Of a DNA stretch of 64,000 bases, positions 17,631 to 26,361 are shown one piece after another; position 1 is the stretch's first letter; every line of letters begins with the position of its first letter. The position numbers were made by a program, and so were the translations under genes. Below the pieces are notes generated by a model. It had not been told where the DNA came from. It saw nothing but the letters and a program-made list of their open reading frames with translations, and ran no database searches. Source of the DNA: Thermoanaerobaculia bacterium. GTDB lineage: Bacteria; Acidobacteriota; Thermoanaerobaculia; UBA5066. Where the stretch lies: contig JAJVIN010000001.1 of NCBI GenBank assembly GCA_022071945.1, positions 1-64,000 of the forward strand, given 5' to 3'.

Positions 17631-20600
17631 TCAGTGCTTCAGGGACGTGTTGTCGGCCCCTCCGTTGAAGGTTCCCGGGTCCTTTCGGAACGAGACCGAC
17701 TGGCCGGTCGAGACGTTGCGGAAGGTGACCGTGTATTCGAGATCGGTCAGGCCAGCGAAGAAGAGGAGGTACGGGCTCGAGGCGCCGAAGTCCAGGACCT
17801 TCACGAACACCTCCGGGTTGTCGGGGCTCGAGAAGGCGAAGAACCCGAACTCGTCTTTCCGGGGGATCGGAGTCGCGGTTCCCGTCTGCCCGGTGTACTG
17901 GCTCTTCCAGGTAACGCTCGCGGTGACCCGGCCCTTCGAGAGTACGAGTTCGCTCTCCGCCCTGGGAACGGCCGTGGCGATCCTGCGGAACCCGGCGGCA
18001 GGGATGGGAGTCGAGCCGTCGCCGTCCTGGCTCCAAAGAACGGCGCGAGCCGTCGACTGCGGGAGGTCGGTGTTGTTAGCGCCTCCGATGAAGGACCCCG
18101 CGGGCTTGTTGAAGCTGATGGACTTCCCCGTCGAGAGGTTCTGGAAGGTGACGGTGTACTCGAAGTCGGGGAGGCCCGCGTAGAAGAGGAGGTAGGGGCT
18201 GGTGGCGCCGAAATCGAGCACCTTGACGAAGACCTCTGGATTGTTCGGGTCGGAGAAGGTGAAGAAGCCGAATCCGTCCTTCTGCGGGAGAGGAATGGCG
18301 GTTCCGGTCTGTCCGGTGTACTGGTTGCGGTAGATGACAGAGACGGAGACGCGTCCCTTTGTCATCAGGAGTTCGGCCGGATCGGTGGAGACGGCCGCAG
18401 AGACAGAGACGTCGCACGTCGAGACGAGCTGGATGACGGTTCCGGGGGCAAGGACACCAAGGTCAGCCCGTTGAGATCCTTCGGCCGGGACGGTCCTCTT
18501 CACCAGTTCGGCTCCGGAAGCTGAGCGGGCTATGACGTCGACGGTGCAGCCCCCGGCCGGCGTTCCGGTGAAGGTCAGGACGACGCTGACCACGGACGCA
18601 GCGAAGACCGTCATCGCGCCGGGCAAAGCGGTGGCGGTGCCGGGCACGAGGTGCAGACACGTCCGTTCCTGCGAGATCGAGGAGAGGACGCGGAAGACCT
18701 CGGAAGCCGTGCGAGCTGAGGCCAGAACGTCCGTGTGGAGGAGCGAGGGTATCTCGGAGTCGGCGAAGATCAGCTGAGTGCTGTGAACGCTCTCTGCCGG
18801 ACAGGTGTAGACCTTTGTAACGTCTTGTGAGTCGCAGCAGACGATGCCGTCCGAGGTCTGGTGCGTGCAGCGCGAGACGAGGGACTCCAGGAAGGCACCC
18901 TGAGGAACGGGCGTCGCGTTGAGGAGGCGGAGGAAGGCGTTCTCGGGAGAGGCGGTCATCTGGTCTTTCTGGGTGCTGGCTTCCGTTGCGCATGCACAGT
19001 TCATGGAGGACCAGAGGCCGGGGTCGGTGCCTGCGTGAGGCGTGCTGATCGTGATGATTCTCCGGACATCATTGCCGTAGGCGGCGTTGTTCGTCGTCCC
19101 GGCGGGACAAGCCAGTCCGGAGACGTACGCGCGCGCCACGAGTCCGCCCATCGAGTGGCCGACGATGTCGACGACGGGGGATCCCGTGGCTGTGCGGATG
19201 GCCGCAAGGACGTTCTTGAGCTGATACGCGAGGTCTTCGATGGGAGCGTCGTTGACGTTTGTCTTCTCGAGGGCGGCCCCACCCGTGAAGGCGTTGTTAC
19301 GGAAGGTCATCGTGAAGATGCGTGATCCGGCGATCGCTGGACCGGGAAGGGTCAGGACGGAGGTGCCGTCAAAGGCGAGGTGCGCGGGGTCAGCCGTGAA
19401 TCGGACGGGGTCGAGTGTCGCGAGGTTCTCGAGGAGGGGCTCCCAGGACGACTCGTCGGCGCAGAACCCGTTGACGAGGAGGACGGGCGGTTCAGCAGTG
19501 AACGGCGCACCAAGGGTGACCGTCTTCGTGCGGCTGCCGGACTGCCCCGCTTTGTCCGTGAGCGTCAGCGTGACGTTATAAGTCCCTGCCGCGGGAAAGA
19601 CGAACGATGGGAACTCCTTGTCACTCGCGGCCCCACCGGTTCCGAAGTCCCACGACCAGCTCGCGGCGGTCCCGGCGAAGAGCGGCTGGAAGCGCACCGT
19701 CTCCCGGGCGTGCGGAGAGGACGGCGTGAATGAGAAATCGACGACGAAATGGGAACTCGAATGGATGTTGGTCGCTCCGCAGGTGGCCGTCGTCTCGGAT
19801 CCGGCAAGGATCCGGCCCGAGAAGGTCTTGGTGCCCGATGCTCCTGCGGGGGGTGTGGTCTCGTACGACAGCGTGAGGGGCTGTGAGTGCGTGAAGGGCC
19901 CCCAGGTGATGACGCCCTGGCTCGAGTTGTAGCTCCCGCCGCCGGTCACATTCGACACGGCCCAGCCCGCGGGGGGCGTCTCTTCGACGGAATAAGAGGT
20001 CGCATCCGGAGCCGGCGCGGTCTGGATCGTCACGGGGACCGCCTGTCCGGGCAGGTATTCGACAGGCAGCGTCCGGGTGGCGCGGCAGACGATGGGCTCT
20101 CCCGTGACGGTCAAGGAGACCAGCGTGATGCTGGTCTTGACGCCGTCGGTGGCGGTCAGCCGGAAGGTGTAGAGGCCGGGCCGGTCGGGAGTGAAAGTGG
20201 GGTTGCGAACCGTGGCTGAGGAGAGTGGGGCCGTCGAGTTGGCTTCGCGCCTCACCACCTGCCAGCGCCAGGAAGTGGCCGTTTCCGGGGTCGTGCCGAG
20301 CTGGCGCGGGTGGCCGGTTTCGCCGGTGGGAGAGTCGATCGTGGCGATGTCGGGGAGGGCTGTTGAACCCTTCCAGATGGTGTTACCCGTACGGTCGGAC
20401 AGGTAGAGATTCCCGGCAGCATCCACCGCCATTCCTGAGATGGACTGAAACTGTGCTTCGCTGCCAGTACCGTCAGCGGTCCCGGAAGCGCTGCGAGAAC
20501 CCGCGATCGAAGTCACCATTCCGTCGGGTGCGATTCTCTTGAGAACGTTCCCGTCAGCGACGAGAACATCCCCATTACTATGCGCCAGAACATTCTGCGG

Positions 20601-22421
20601 GGACCAGAAGCGGGCCACGCTGTTGTCCCCGTCCACGTCTCCGCGGACTCCGGCCTTTCCGGACAGTGTGCTGACGGTGCCATCAGGTGTGATCTTCCGG
20701 ATGGTGTAGCTCCCGGCGTCAGCGACGTAGACGTTCCCTGAGCCGTCGATGGTCAGCCCCTGCGGACCATTGAATCGTGCCGATGCCGCCGGGCCATCCG
20801 TGCTCCCCGTTTTTCCCTTTTGGCCCGCGAATGTCGTGACAGCGCCTGCCGTGCTGAGCTTGAGGATCACGGAATCCCCGGGTACCAAGACAAGCAGGTT
20901 TCCTGAACTGTCAAGCACGGCTGACCCGGGTGGGGATTCAAGCGGAGGAGTCATCGAGACGGTCGTCACGTCGCCTTTCGGCGTCATCATTCGGATGCTC
21001 TTGTTCCCAGAATCTGAGATGTAGACGGTGCCCGACATATCCGGGACCAGCCTCACGGGACCATAGAACCGGGCAAGAGTGCCGGTTCCATCAGTATTAC
21101 CGGCCACTCCAGCACTCCCGGCGACGGTCTTGACGTCTCCGCCCTGCGTGATTCCCCGAATCGTGTTGTTATCGGTGTCCGCCACGAGAAGCTCCCCCGA
21201 GGGTTCCACTGCCAACCCTTGGGGGTGATAGAACCGGGCCGCACTGCCCGTCCCATCTGCACTGCCAGCTGGTCCGGCGGATCCACCGAATGTGAGTGCT
21301 GCACCGGAATAGGTTGTGACAAACCCATGAGGGTCGATAGCCCTGATGGAGACGTTGTTCGCGTCGGTCACGTAGATGTTCCCTGTCACATCGAGGGTCA
21401 AGGCTTGAAGCCCATTGAAGAGTGCCTGATTGCCAGGCCCTTCCCGGCAGCCAGCGATACCTGCCTGGCCCGCTACCGTTGTAACCATCCCAGAAGGACT
21501 GATCCTGCGTACTGTGTGGTTACCGCTCTCTGCGACAAAGGCGTCGCCGGACGGGTCGACAACGACCCTGTTTGGATTGCCGAATCTGGCTGCGCTGCCG
21601 ACTCCATCCACGGCTCCCTGGCTTCCAGCAAGCCCGGCCAGCGTTGACACCATTCCATCCGGAGTGATCTTCCGGATGATGTGGTCACGCCAATCTGCCA
21701 CGTACACGTTTCCAGCCATGTCGGTGCCGACTCCGCAGGGCCAGCTGAAACGGGCGGCACTACCCTTACCGTCGGCGGAGCCCACCTCCCCAGCTTTGCC
21801 CGCGAGAGTGGTGACCTGTCGATCGGGAGTCATCTTTCGAATCGTCTTGTTCCGGCAGTCAGCGATGTATAGGTTGCCGAGATGATCAAGCGCCACGTCA
21901 TCCGGCGCGTTGAAGCGGGCGACATCAGCCGGCCCGTCCGTACTTCCGGTTGTGCCGGCAAGACCTGCCACCGTGCTCACGACTCCACCTGGGGTGATCT
22001 TGCGAATCGTGTGATTCCAGGTATCCGCCACGAACACGTTCCCTCCGGAGTCCACGATCAGTCCCCGGGGCGTGTTGAACCGTGCCGTGCTCCCATGGCC
22101 GTCCGCGCTCCCTTGCTGCCCGGCAAGTCCCGCAACGGTCGTGACTGAGCCATCGGGCGCGATTTTCCGAATGATGTGGTCGTCTGTGATGTAAAGGTTC
22201 CCGTATGGATCCGGAGCGATGCCGCCAAGGGAACGGAACCGCGCCTCGCTCGCGGGTCCGTCGTACCAGCCATAAGTCTCCGGCCCTGCGAGGCGGGTGA
22301 ATGTCAGAGATTGGGCGACCAGCGCGTTCGTGAAGGCGAGAGCAAAGACAATGCCGATCGAAAGGACCGGCAGAGTCGGAATCGCCCCGAAAGCGTGCCC
22401 TCGAGACCGCTTCTTTTGCAT
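17631..22421 (-). CDS. Giant secreted NHL-repeat, PKD and lipase-fold protein
   Basis: The ATG at 22421 with GGAGGTG ahead gives 1596 residues. A signal peptide (to about residue 36) is followed by 12 NHL-type beta-propeller repeats of about 54 residues (VTTVAGLAG...ARFN.P.G...D..GNVYVAD...TIRKI), to about residue 680. Next come PKD-like domains (one with FPAAGTYNVTLTLTD) and an alpha/beta-hydrolase domain with the elbow VGHSMGG (Ser near 1089) and ISTPHAG, as in lipases and PGAP1-like enzymes. Two tandem copies of a roughly 105-residue domain with NPEVFVKVLDFG close the protein. It is probably exported. A propeller fused to a hydrolase suggests substrate or surface binding. The hydrolase target is unknown. 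Confidence 0.85.
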   Translation of the reverse strand: MQKKRSRGHAFGAIPTLPVLSIGIVFALAFTNALVAQSLTFTRLAGPETYGWYDGPASEARFRSLGGIAPDPYGNLYITDDHIIRKIAPDGSVTTVAGLAGQQGSADGHGSTARFNTPRGLIVDSGGNVFVADTWNHTIRKITPGGVVSTVAGLAGTTGSTDGPADVARFNAPDDVALDHLGNLYIADCRNKTIRKMTPDRQVTTLAGKAGEVGSADGKGSAARFSWPCGVGTDMAGNVYVADWRDHIIRKITPDGMVSTLAGLAGSQGAVDGVGSAARFGNPNRVVVDPSGDAFVAESGNHTVRRISPSGMVTTVAGQAGIAGCREGPGNQALFNGLQALTLDVTGNIYVTDANNVSIRAIDPHGFVTTYSGAALTFGGSAGPAGSADGTGSAARFYHPQGLAVEPSGELLVADTDNNTIRGITQGGDVKTVAGSAGVAGNTDGTGTLARFYGPVRLVPDMSGTVYISDSGNKSIRMMTPKGDVTTVSMTPPLESPPGSAVLDSSGNLLVLVPGDSVILKLSTAGAVTTFAGQKGKTGSTDGPAASARFNGPQGLTIDGSGNVYVADAGSYTIRKITPDGTVSTLSGKAGVRGDVDGDNSVARFWSPQNVLAHSNGDVLVADGNVLKRIAPDGMVTSIAGSRSASGTADGTGSEAQFQSISGMAVDAAGNLYLSDRTGNTIWKGSTALPDIATIDSPTGETGHPRQLGTTPETATSWRWQVVRREANSTAPLSSATVRNPTFTPDRPGLYTFRLTATDGVKTSITLVSLTVTGEPIVCRATRTLPVEYLPGQAVPVTIQTAPAPDATSYSVEETPPAGWAVSNVTGGGSYNSSQGVITWGPFTHSQPLTLSYETTPPAGASGTKTFSGRILAGSETTATCGATNIHSSSHFVVDFSFTPSSPHARETVRFQPLFAGTAASWSWDFGTGGAASDKEFPSFVFPAAGTYNVTLTLTDKAGQSGSRTKTVTLGAPFTAEPPVLLVNGFCADESSWEPLLENLATLDPVRFTADPAHLAFDGTSVLTLPGPAIAGSRIFTMTFRNNAFTGGAALEKTNVNDAPIEDLAYQLKNVLAAIRTATGSPVVDIVGHSMGGLVARAYVSGLACPAGTTNNAAYGNDVRRIITISTPHAGTDPGLWSSMNCACATEASTQKDQMTASPENAFLRLLNATPVPQGAFLESLVSRCTHQTSDGIVCCDSQDVTKVYTCPAESVHSTQLIFADSEIPSLLHTDVLASARTASEVFRVLSSISQERTCLHLVPGTATALPGAMTVFAASVVSVVLTFTGTPAGGCTVDVIARSASGAELVKRTVPAEGSQRADLGVLAPGTVIQLVSTCDVSVSAAVSTDPAELLMTKGRVSVSVIYRNQYTGQTGTAIPLPQKDGFGFFTFSDPNNPEVFVKVLDFGATSPYLLFYAGLPDFEYTVTFQNLSTGKSISFNKPAGSFIGGANNTDLPQSTARAVLWSQDGDGSTPIPAAGFRRIATAVPRAESELVLSKGRVTASVTWKSQYTGQTGTATPIPRKDEFGFFAFSSPDNPEVFVKVLDFGASSPYLLFFAGLTDLEYTVTFRNVSTGQSVSFRKDPGTFNGGADNTSLKH

Positions 22422-22736
22422 GGTGCACCTCCGTATTCGGTATGGCGAGCAGCCGTGAGGCTGCCGCAGTCGCGGCCGCGCCCGTCTCCACGGCAGAGGT
22501 CGAAAGACGGTGGGCCTTCCGGTGCCGGGGCACGGGCCCCGAGAGGTCTCGGGCCCCGGATGCTCACTCCGTGGTCTGGATGAATGTCTTGGTCTCAATC
22601 TGTTGCCCCGAGGCCGTTCTGTCAAGGCGCCCCGGGGATGACCGAGGACGTTCCCGGCTCCCACGAAGGCGTCTTCTCGATCGCCCGGAGGAGCCGGTTC
22701 TCCTCCGTCGAGCTGATTTGGCATCACCGCGCCTGT
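22422..22736. other. Intergenic region with candidate promoter for the NHL-lipase gene
   Basis: No gene is seen here. On the minus strand a TTGACA box (22620-22625) is separated by 17 bp from CAGATT (22597-22602), a weak sigma-70-like pair about 175 bp before the start codon. A hairpin (cggaggag / ctcctccg) lies between this and the upstream gene but has no T run, so it is not a clear terminator. Confidence 0.35.
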
Positions 22737-23783
22737 TCACCGCTTCCAGTCGTGGAGCCCCCGAAACGTTCCAATCGGGACGACAGACAGCACGGGCCCG
22801 GGCGTCACGATCGCGGTGCCGGTCCAGCCCCCTCGGCCCGGGATGCTGGCATCGGTGAGGATCCCCTGGTCATCGGGCGAGGGACGCGGCCAGCGGAGGC
22901 TGTACGGACTGCCGGCCGTGAGATTTGTCCACGCCAGAGCCCTGCGGTTCACCAGGTCGATGTCGATTCGCCACAGGTCGCGCTTGCCCGTGGCGTCCGG
23001 CAGGGAGGTGAAGAACGCGTCACTGAAGCGAAGCCAGGACAGCTCCCAGAAGTCTCCCGTGTTGCTGAGTTCCCAGTAGCCGGGGTACGGAGGGGTTTCG
23101 TCCGGCTTCGCGTCAAGGAAGGGCATGCCGTCCGCTCCGAAGCCGACGTCGAAAATGTACTCTTTGTATCCTGTCTGGACGGCGATGTGCGCTCCGTCCC
23201 GGGACCACCCGCGGACGCCGATCGCGGGCTCGAAGTAGGTGGGGCAGGTCAGGCAGACTGGCTGCCCGGCGAGGACGGGCAGCGCCGCGACGTTCACCTC
23301 GACGAGCCAGATCTCCGTGTCGTACTGACCGCCACAGGTGGTGCCGTCATCCTGGCGCCGGTCCGAGAAGGCGAGCCAGTAGCCGCCAGCGCTCGGCATG
23401 GGCCGCCAGCCGGATGTCGACCAGGTGTCGCAGGTAGAGACGACCTTCGTCAGGCCGGCACCGTCGTTCCGGATGACCCACAGTCCCCCGGTCCCGTCCC
23501 GGTTGCTGCCGAAGGAGACCCAGCTGCCGTCAGGAGACCAGACCGGGTTCCGGTTATAGACGTTGTCCGTGTCGGCCAGGAGGAGCGTGTCCCGCGAGCC
23601 GTCCTCCATCACGAGCCGCAGGTCCATGCGGTGGAGGCTTCCCTTGCTGTAGCCGCTCGCGTAGACGATCGGGCAGTCGGTGCACTTCGGAGGAGGAGGC
23701 GTCGGCTTCGGAGCGCCATCGAGGATTGAGGGGAGGAGCCCCAGCGCGAGGCCGAGGCGGGTAAGGGTCTTGACGAATCTCAT
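22737..23783 (-). CDS. Secreted PD40 (TolB/WD40-like) beta-propeller protein
   Basis: The 348-residue protein has an N-terminal signal peptide (MRFVKTLTRLGLALGLLPSIL) and a short Pro-rich segment. Repeats such as RNPVWSPDGSWVSFGSNRDGTGGLWV and RGWSRDGAHIAVQ are the PD40 propeller motif of TolB-like proteins. Cysteine pairs (CTDC, CLTC) may form disulfides after export. It probably binds a protein or ligand in the periplasm or outside the cell; no catalytic residues are visible. It lies upstream of the NHL-lipase gene on the same strand but 315 bp away, and is divergent from the sigma factor gene, so cotranscription is uncertain. Confidence 0.78.
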   Translation of the reverse strand: MRFVKTLTRLGLALGLLPSILDGAPKPTPPPPKCTDCPIVYASGYSKGSLHRMDLRLVMEDGSRDTLLLADTDNVYNRNPVWSPDGSWVSFGSNRDGTGGLWVIRNDGAGLTKVVSTCDTWSTSGWRPMPSAGGYWLAFSDRRQDDGTTCGGQYDTEIWLVEVNVAALPVLAGQPVCLTCPTYFEPAIGVRGWSRDGAHIAVQTGYKEYIFDVGFGADGMPFLDAKPDETPPYPGYWELSNTGDFWELSWLRFSDAFFTSLPDATGKRDLWRIDIDLVNRRALAWTNLTAGSPYSLRWPRPSPDDQGILTDASIPGRGGWTGTAIVTPGPVLSVVPIGTFRGLHDWKR

Positions 23784-24170
23784 GGCGACCTCCCGGTGCC
23801 GGAGCCTCGGCTTGGGACCCAGCGTGCGCGAAGGTCGCTCCTTCGCCGTCTGCTCCGGCTCTCACCATCTACGTAGCGGGAAGCGGGTCCTTGTGACGAT
23901 TGCCCTGGCGAGACGGGGCCAGCGACCCGGCGGGTGAGGGCCTCGAACAGCTCGACGGCTACCTGGACGGCTTGGGTCTTTCGAAGGGATGGCTCGTCAT
24001 CTTCGACCGGAGATCGGGACTCCTTCCGATCAGCCAGATGACCACTTTCGAGACCTCTCCTTCCCCAGCGGGAAGGACAATCACCATCATCCGGGGGCAA
24101 TCCGGGCGCTTGCCCCGAACGCAACTCGATTGGATACTTCTGTCGAGAAGTCGGACGGACGTCGTCAGCC
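23784..24170. other. Intergenic region between the PD40 and ECF sigma genes
   Basis: No convincing gene is present in these 387 bp between divergent genes. They should hold both promoters. A 7-bp perfect inverted repeat (ggggcaa / ttgcccc, 24094-24116) lies about 55 bp before the sigma factor start and could be an operator or a transcript hairpin. Confidence 0.4.
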
Positions 24171-24728
24171 ATGCAGGAACCCAAGTCTTCCGAGATGGCG
24201 AGCCTTGCCGGGCGGATCCGGTCGGGGAACCGCGCGGCCGAGGAGGAACTCGTCCTGCGCTTCAGGGATCGCGTCCTCACCATGGCCTTGGTCCGTACGC
24301 GAGACCGCGAGACCGCCCGGGATCTGACCTAGGAGACGATGCTCGTGGTCCTCTCCGCGATCCGGGAGGACCGGTTGCACGATCCGTCGCGCCTCGCCGG
24401 CTTCATCTGCGGGACGGCTCGAAACCTGATCAGCAACTGGATCCGGACGCGAAAGAGACAAGAAGACCCCCTCAATGGAGACCCCCCTTCCTTCGATTCC
24501 AACCCGGAGGACGACTTCGAGAACGCCGAACGGGCGAGACTCGCGAAGGAGGCGATCGGCCGCCTGAAGCCGGAAGAACGCAAGATCCTTCTGTTCACCC
24601 TCGTGGATGGCCTCGCGCCCTCAGAAGTCGCTGGACGCCTCGGACTTACGCAACAGGCTGTCCGCCAGCGCAAGTCCCGGGCCTTGAAGCGGGCGCGGGA
24701 GGAGCTGGAAAGGCTGTCACGATCATGA
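24171..24728 (+). pseudogene. ECF-type sigma-70 factor interrupted by an in-frame amber codon
   Basis: Read through from ATG 24171, the frame gives a normal 185-residue ECF sigma factor. Region 2 includes EEELVLRFRDRVLTMAL and ETARDLT, region 2.4 follows, and region 4 has LKPEERKILLFTLVDGLAPSEVAGRLGLTQQAVRQRKSRALKR-like sequence. Codon 54 (24330-24332) is TAG exactly where ECF proteins have Gln in D(L/A)TQE; one C-to-T change would create it. The ATG at 24339 could yield a 129-residue product lacking the start of region 2. The downstream anti-sigma gene overlaps the stop by ATGA. It may be a recent nonsense mutation, a suppressed stop or a sequencing error. Confidence 0.8.
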
Positions 24729-25507
24729 CGGCAAAGACACTTCAAGGTGAGGGAGCCTCGATGAACTGTCCAGGCCTTTCCGATCCGGAGCTTCCCGAAC
24801 TCTACTTGCGCGGAGAGCTTGATGAGGCCACGGCCGCGGCGTACGAGGACCATTACTTCAACTGCGAGGGCTGCCTGGAGAACTTGAAGCAACTCGGAGA
24901 GCTCACGACGGGGCTCGAGCGAGGCCGGACAGAGATCGAAACGGAGCGTCCCCGCGCGGCGCGCGGGGCGCGTTGGGCCCTCCCCTTGGCCGCGTGCACC
25001 GTTCTCCTGGGCTGCGCGGTCGCTTTCGGGCTCTTTCGAGCCAGCCGTGGCGGCCTCTCCCAACCCGTGGCCGAGATGGCCCGGTTCGAGGCTCCGCCGT
25101 ACAGCCCGATACGGCTGAGGGGCCACGAGCGCGAGGGGCTTCAGCGCTTCCGTGACGCCATGGATGCCTACGCGAGACAGGACTGGGAAGGGGCGCTCCC
25201 GGGCCTCATCGTGGCAAGCAAACTCGAACCGGAATCCGCTCAGGTCCTGTTCTATCTGGGAGCCACCCACCTTCTCGCCGGCGATGTAGACAAGGCCATC
25301 TCCACGCTTTCGCGCGCTGTTGCCCTGGGAGAGGGGCCGTACCTCGAGGAGTCGAGGTTCTACCTTGGCAAAGCCTACCTCCGAGCCGGTAACGTGCCCG
25401 CCGCCCGAGAGGAGTTCGCCCGCGTCGTGCAGCTGCAGGGGCCGCGTCAGCAGGAGGCGAAAACACTCCTCGCACGGCTGGCTGGGATCACTGGCGCTCG
25501 GCCGTGA
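24725..25507 (+). CDS. Anti-sigma factor-like membrane protein with zinc finger and TPR repeats
   Basis: The 260-residue protein has an N-terminal zf-HC2-like segment (CPGLSDPELPELYLRGELDE then HYFNCEGCLENL), in which His and the CxxC pair would bind zinc and grip the sigma factor. One transmembrane segment follows (WALPLAACTVLLGCAVAFGLF). The outer part has TPR-like helices (ARQDWEGALPGLIVASKLEP, AQVLFYLGATHLLAGDVDKA, ESRFYLGKAYLRAGNVPAAR). The start at 24725 overlaps the sigma stop codon, which supports a sigma/anti-sigma pair. The alternative Met at 24761 (MNCPG) is also possible. The signal it senses is unknown. Confidence 0.82.
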   Translation: MTAKTLQGEGASMNCPGLSDPELPELYLRGELDEATAAAYEDHYFNCEGCLENLKQLGELTTGLERGRTEIETERPRAARGARWALPLAACTVLLGCAVAFGLFRASRGGLSQPVAEMARFEAPPYSPIRLRGHEREGLQRFRDAMDAYARQDWEGALPGLIVASKLEPESAQVLFYLGATHLLAGDVDKAISTLSRAVALGEGPYLEESRFYLGKAYLRAGNVPAAREEFARVVQLQGPRQQEAKTLLARLAGITGARP

Positions 25508-25557
25508 CGCCGGCGGCTGGCGGCGAAGTGGGCCTGGTTCAGAACCTCCGTACTGGC

Positions 25558-25947
25558 CTAGTGGGTCAGGATCGCCCCGTGCTCGACGAGGAGGTCACGG
25601 AGTATGGACCGATGGCAGCGATCCTCCGAGGCGCAGTAGCAGCCCACCGAGAACGTGGTCTGTAAAGACAGGGCTCCGAGGAGATCGAGAAGGCGTGACG
25701 CCTCTGGGCGTCTCATTTCCGCGCGGTATTTCCTTTGGAAGGCGCGCCACTGAGCCTCTCCCTGGGCGGCTTGACCGAGCTTGAGAAGCTCCTCGCTGGG
25801 GGCGAGTTCGGGCAGCCACAAGTCGTAGTAGTCGCGGGATCCGAACTCCGATTTCGGAACACCACGAGGTGGCCGCCGGACCGTGCCGATGCGCAGCCCC
25901 TCCCCGGCGAGTCGCGGAGATCCGAGCCGAACGACGAGGATGGGCAT
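25558..25947 (-). CDS. DUF488 family protein
   Basis: The ATG at 25947 follows an AGGAG site and gives 129 residues (MPILVVRLGSPRLAGEG...). The DUF488 hallmarks are RDYYDLWLPELAPS, FQRKYRAEM and the C-terminal CYCASEDRCHRSILRDLL. These small proteins are widespread and their biochemical role is unknown, though the Cys/His-rich end suggests metal or nucleotide chemistry. The gene is chromosomal, immediately outside the left end of the integrated island, and would have been the neighbour of tRNA-Gly before the insertion. Confidence 0.85.
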   Translation of the reverse strand: MPILVVRLGSPRLAGEGLRIGTVRRPPRGVPKSEFGSRDYYDLWLPELAPSEELLKLGQAAQGEAQWRAFQRKYRAEMRRPEASRLLDLLGALSLQTTFSVGCYCASEDRCHRSILRDLLVEHGAILTH

Positions 25948-26194
25948 GGGTGTGCTCCTGCGTGGAAGGTGGAGATCAGTCAGGGACAGCCGGGACGGGA
26001 AGGCACGCCAGGAAGAGAGTATGCCCCAGAGGGAGATCGTTCGAGGAGCGCGAGCCTCTCCACGGATCGGGACGGACACCCTGGCTCAGGGGCTTACTGC
26101 CCGCGGCGGATTCCGGTTGTGTGAAGGGAACGGCGGACCTGCCCGGCGCCCTCGACCCTGCTCCGGTGCCGTCCCCGGGGACTCGGCCGCGCCG

Positions 26195-26225
26195 AAAAAG
26201 GACCGATTTCTCGGGCCCTTTGTCG
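26195..26225 (-). terminator. Left copy of the tRNA-Gly terminator
   Basis: On the minus strand gggcccga-gaaa-tcggtcc is followed by five T residues, the same hairpin as behind the intact tRNA at the right end except for one mismatch in the stem. Before integration it was probably the native terminator of the tRNA. Confidence 0.65.
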
Positions 26226-26230
26226 TCTTT

Positions 26231-26284
<54 letters not shown>

Positions 26285-26343
26285 GGGCCTCTCGGCTAGA
26301 AGTCATTCGGAATCAGTTGCTTGGCCATTCGCTTTCCCGGGTT

Positions 26344-26361
26344 GTGGCGGTTATGTGGCGG
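26344..26361. promoter_or_regulatory. Candidate integrase arm-binding repeats, left end
   Basis: Two copies of tgtggcggtt-like sequence lie 11 bp apart (GGCGG at 26346 and 26357), overlapping the 3' end of the integrase gene. The same pair, ttgtggcgg-t-aatgtggcgg, recurs near the right end, which suggests integrase arm sites. Confidence 0.5.

Noticed and set aside
24171-24728. Genetic-code change or pyrrolysine at TAG
   Set aside because: Only one interrupted gene is seen, and other recognised genes here show no in-frame TAG. A point mutation or sequence error is simpler.
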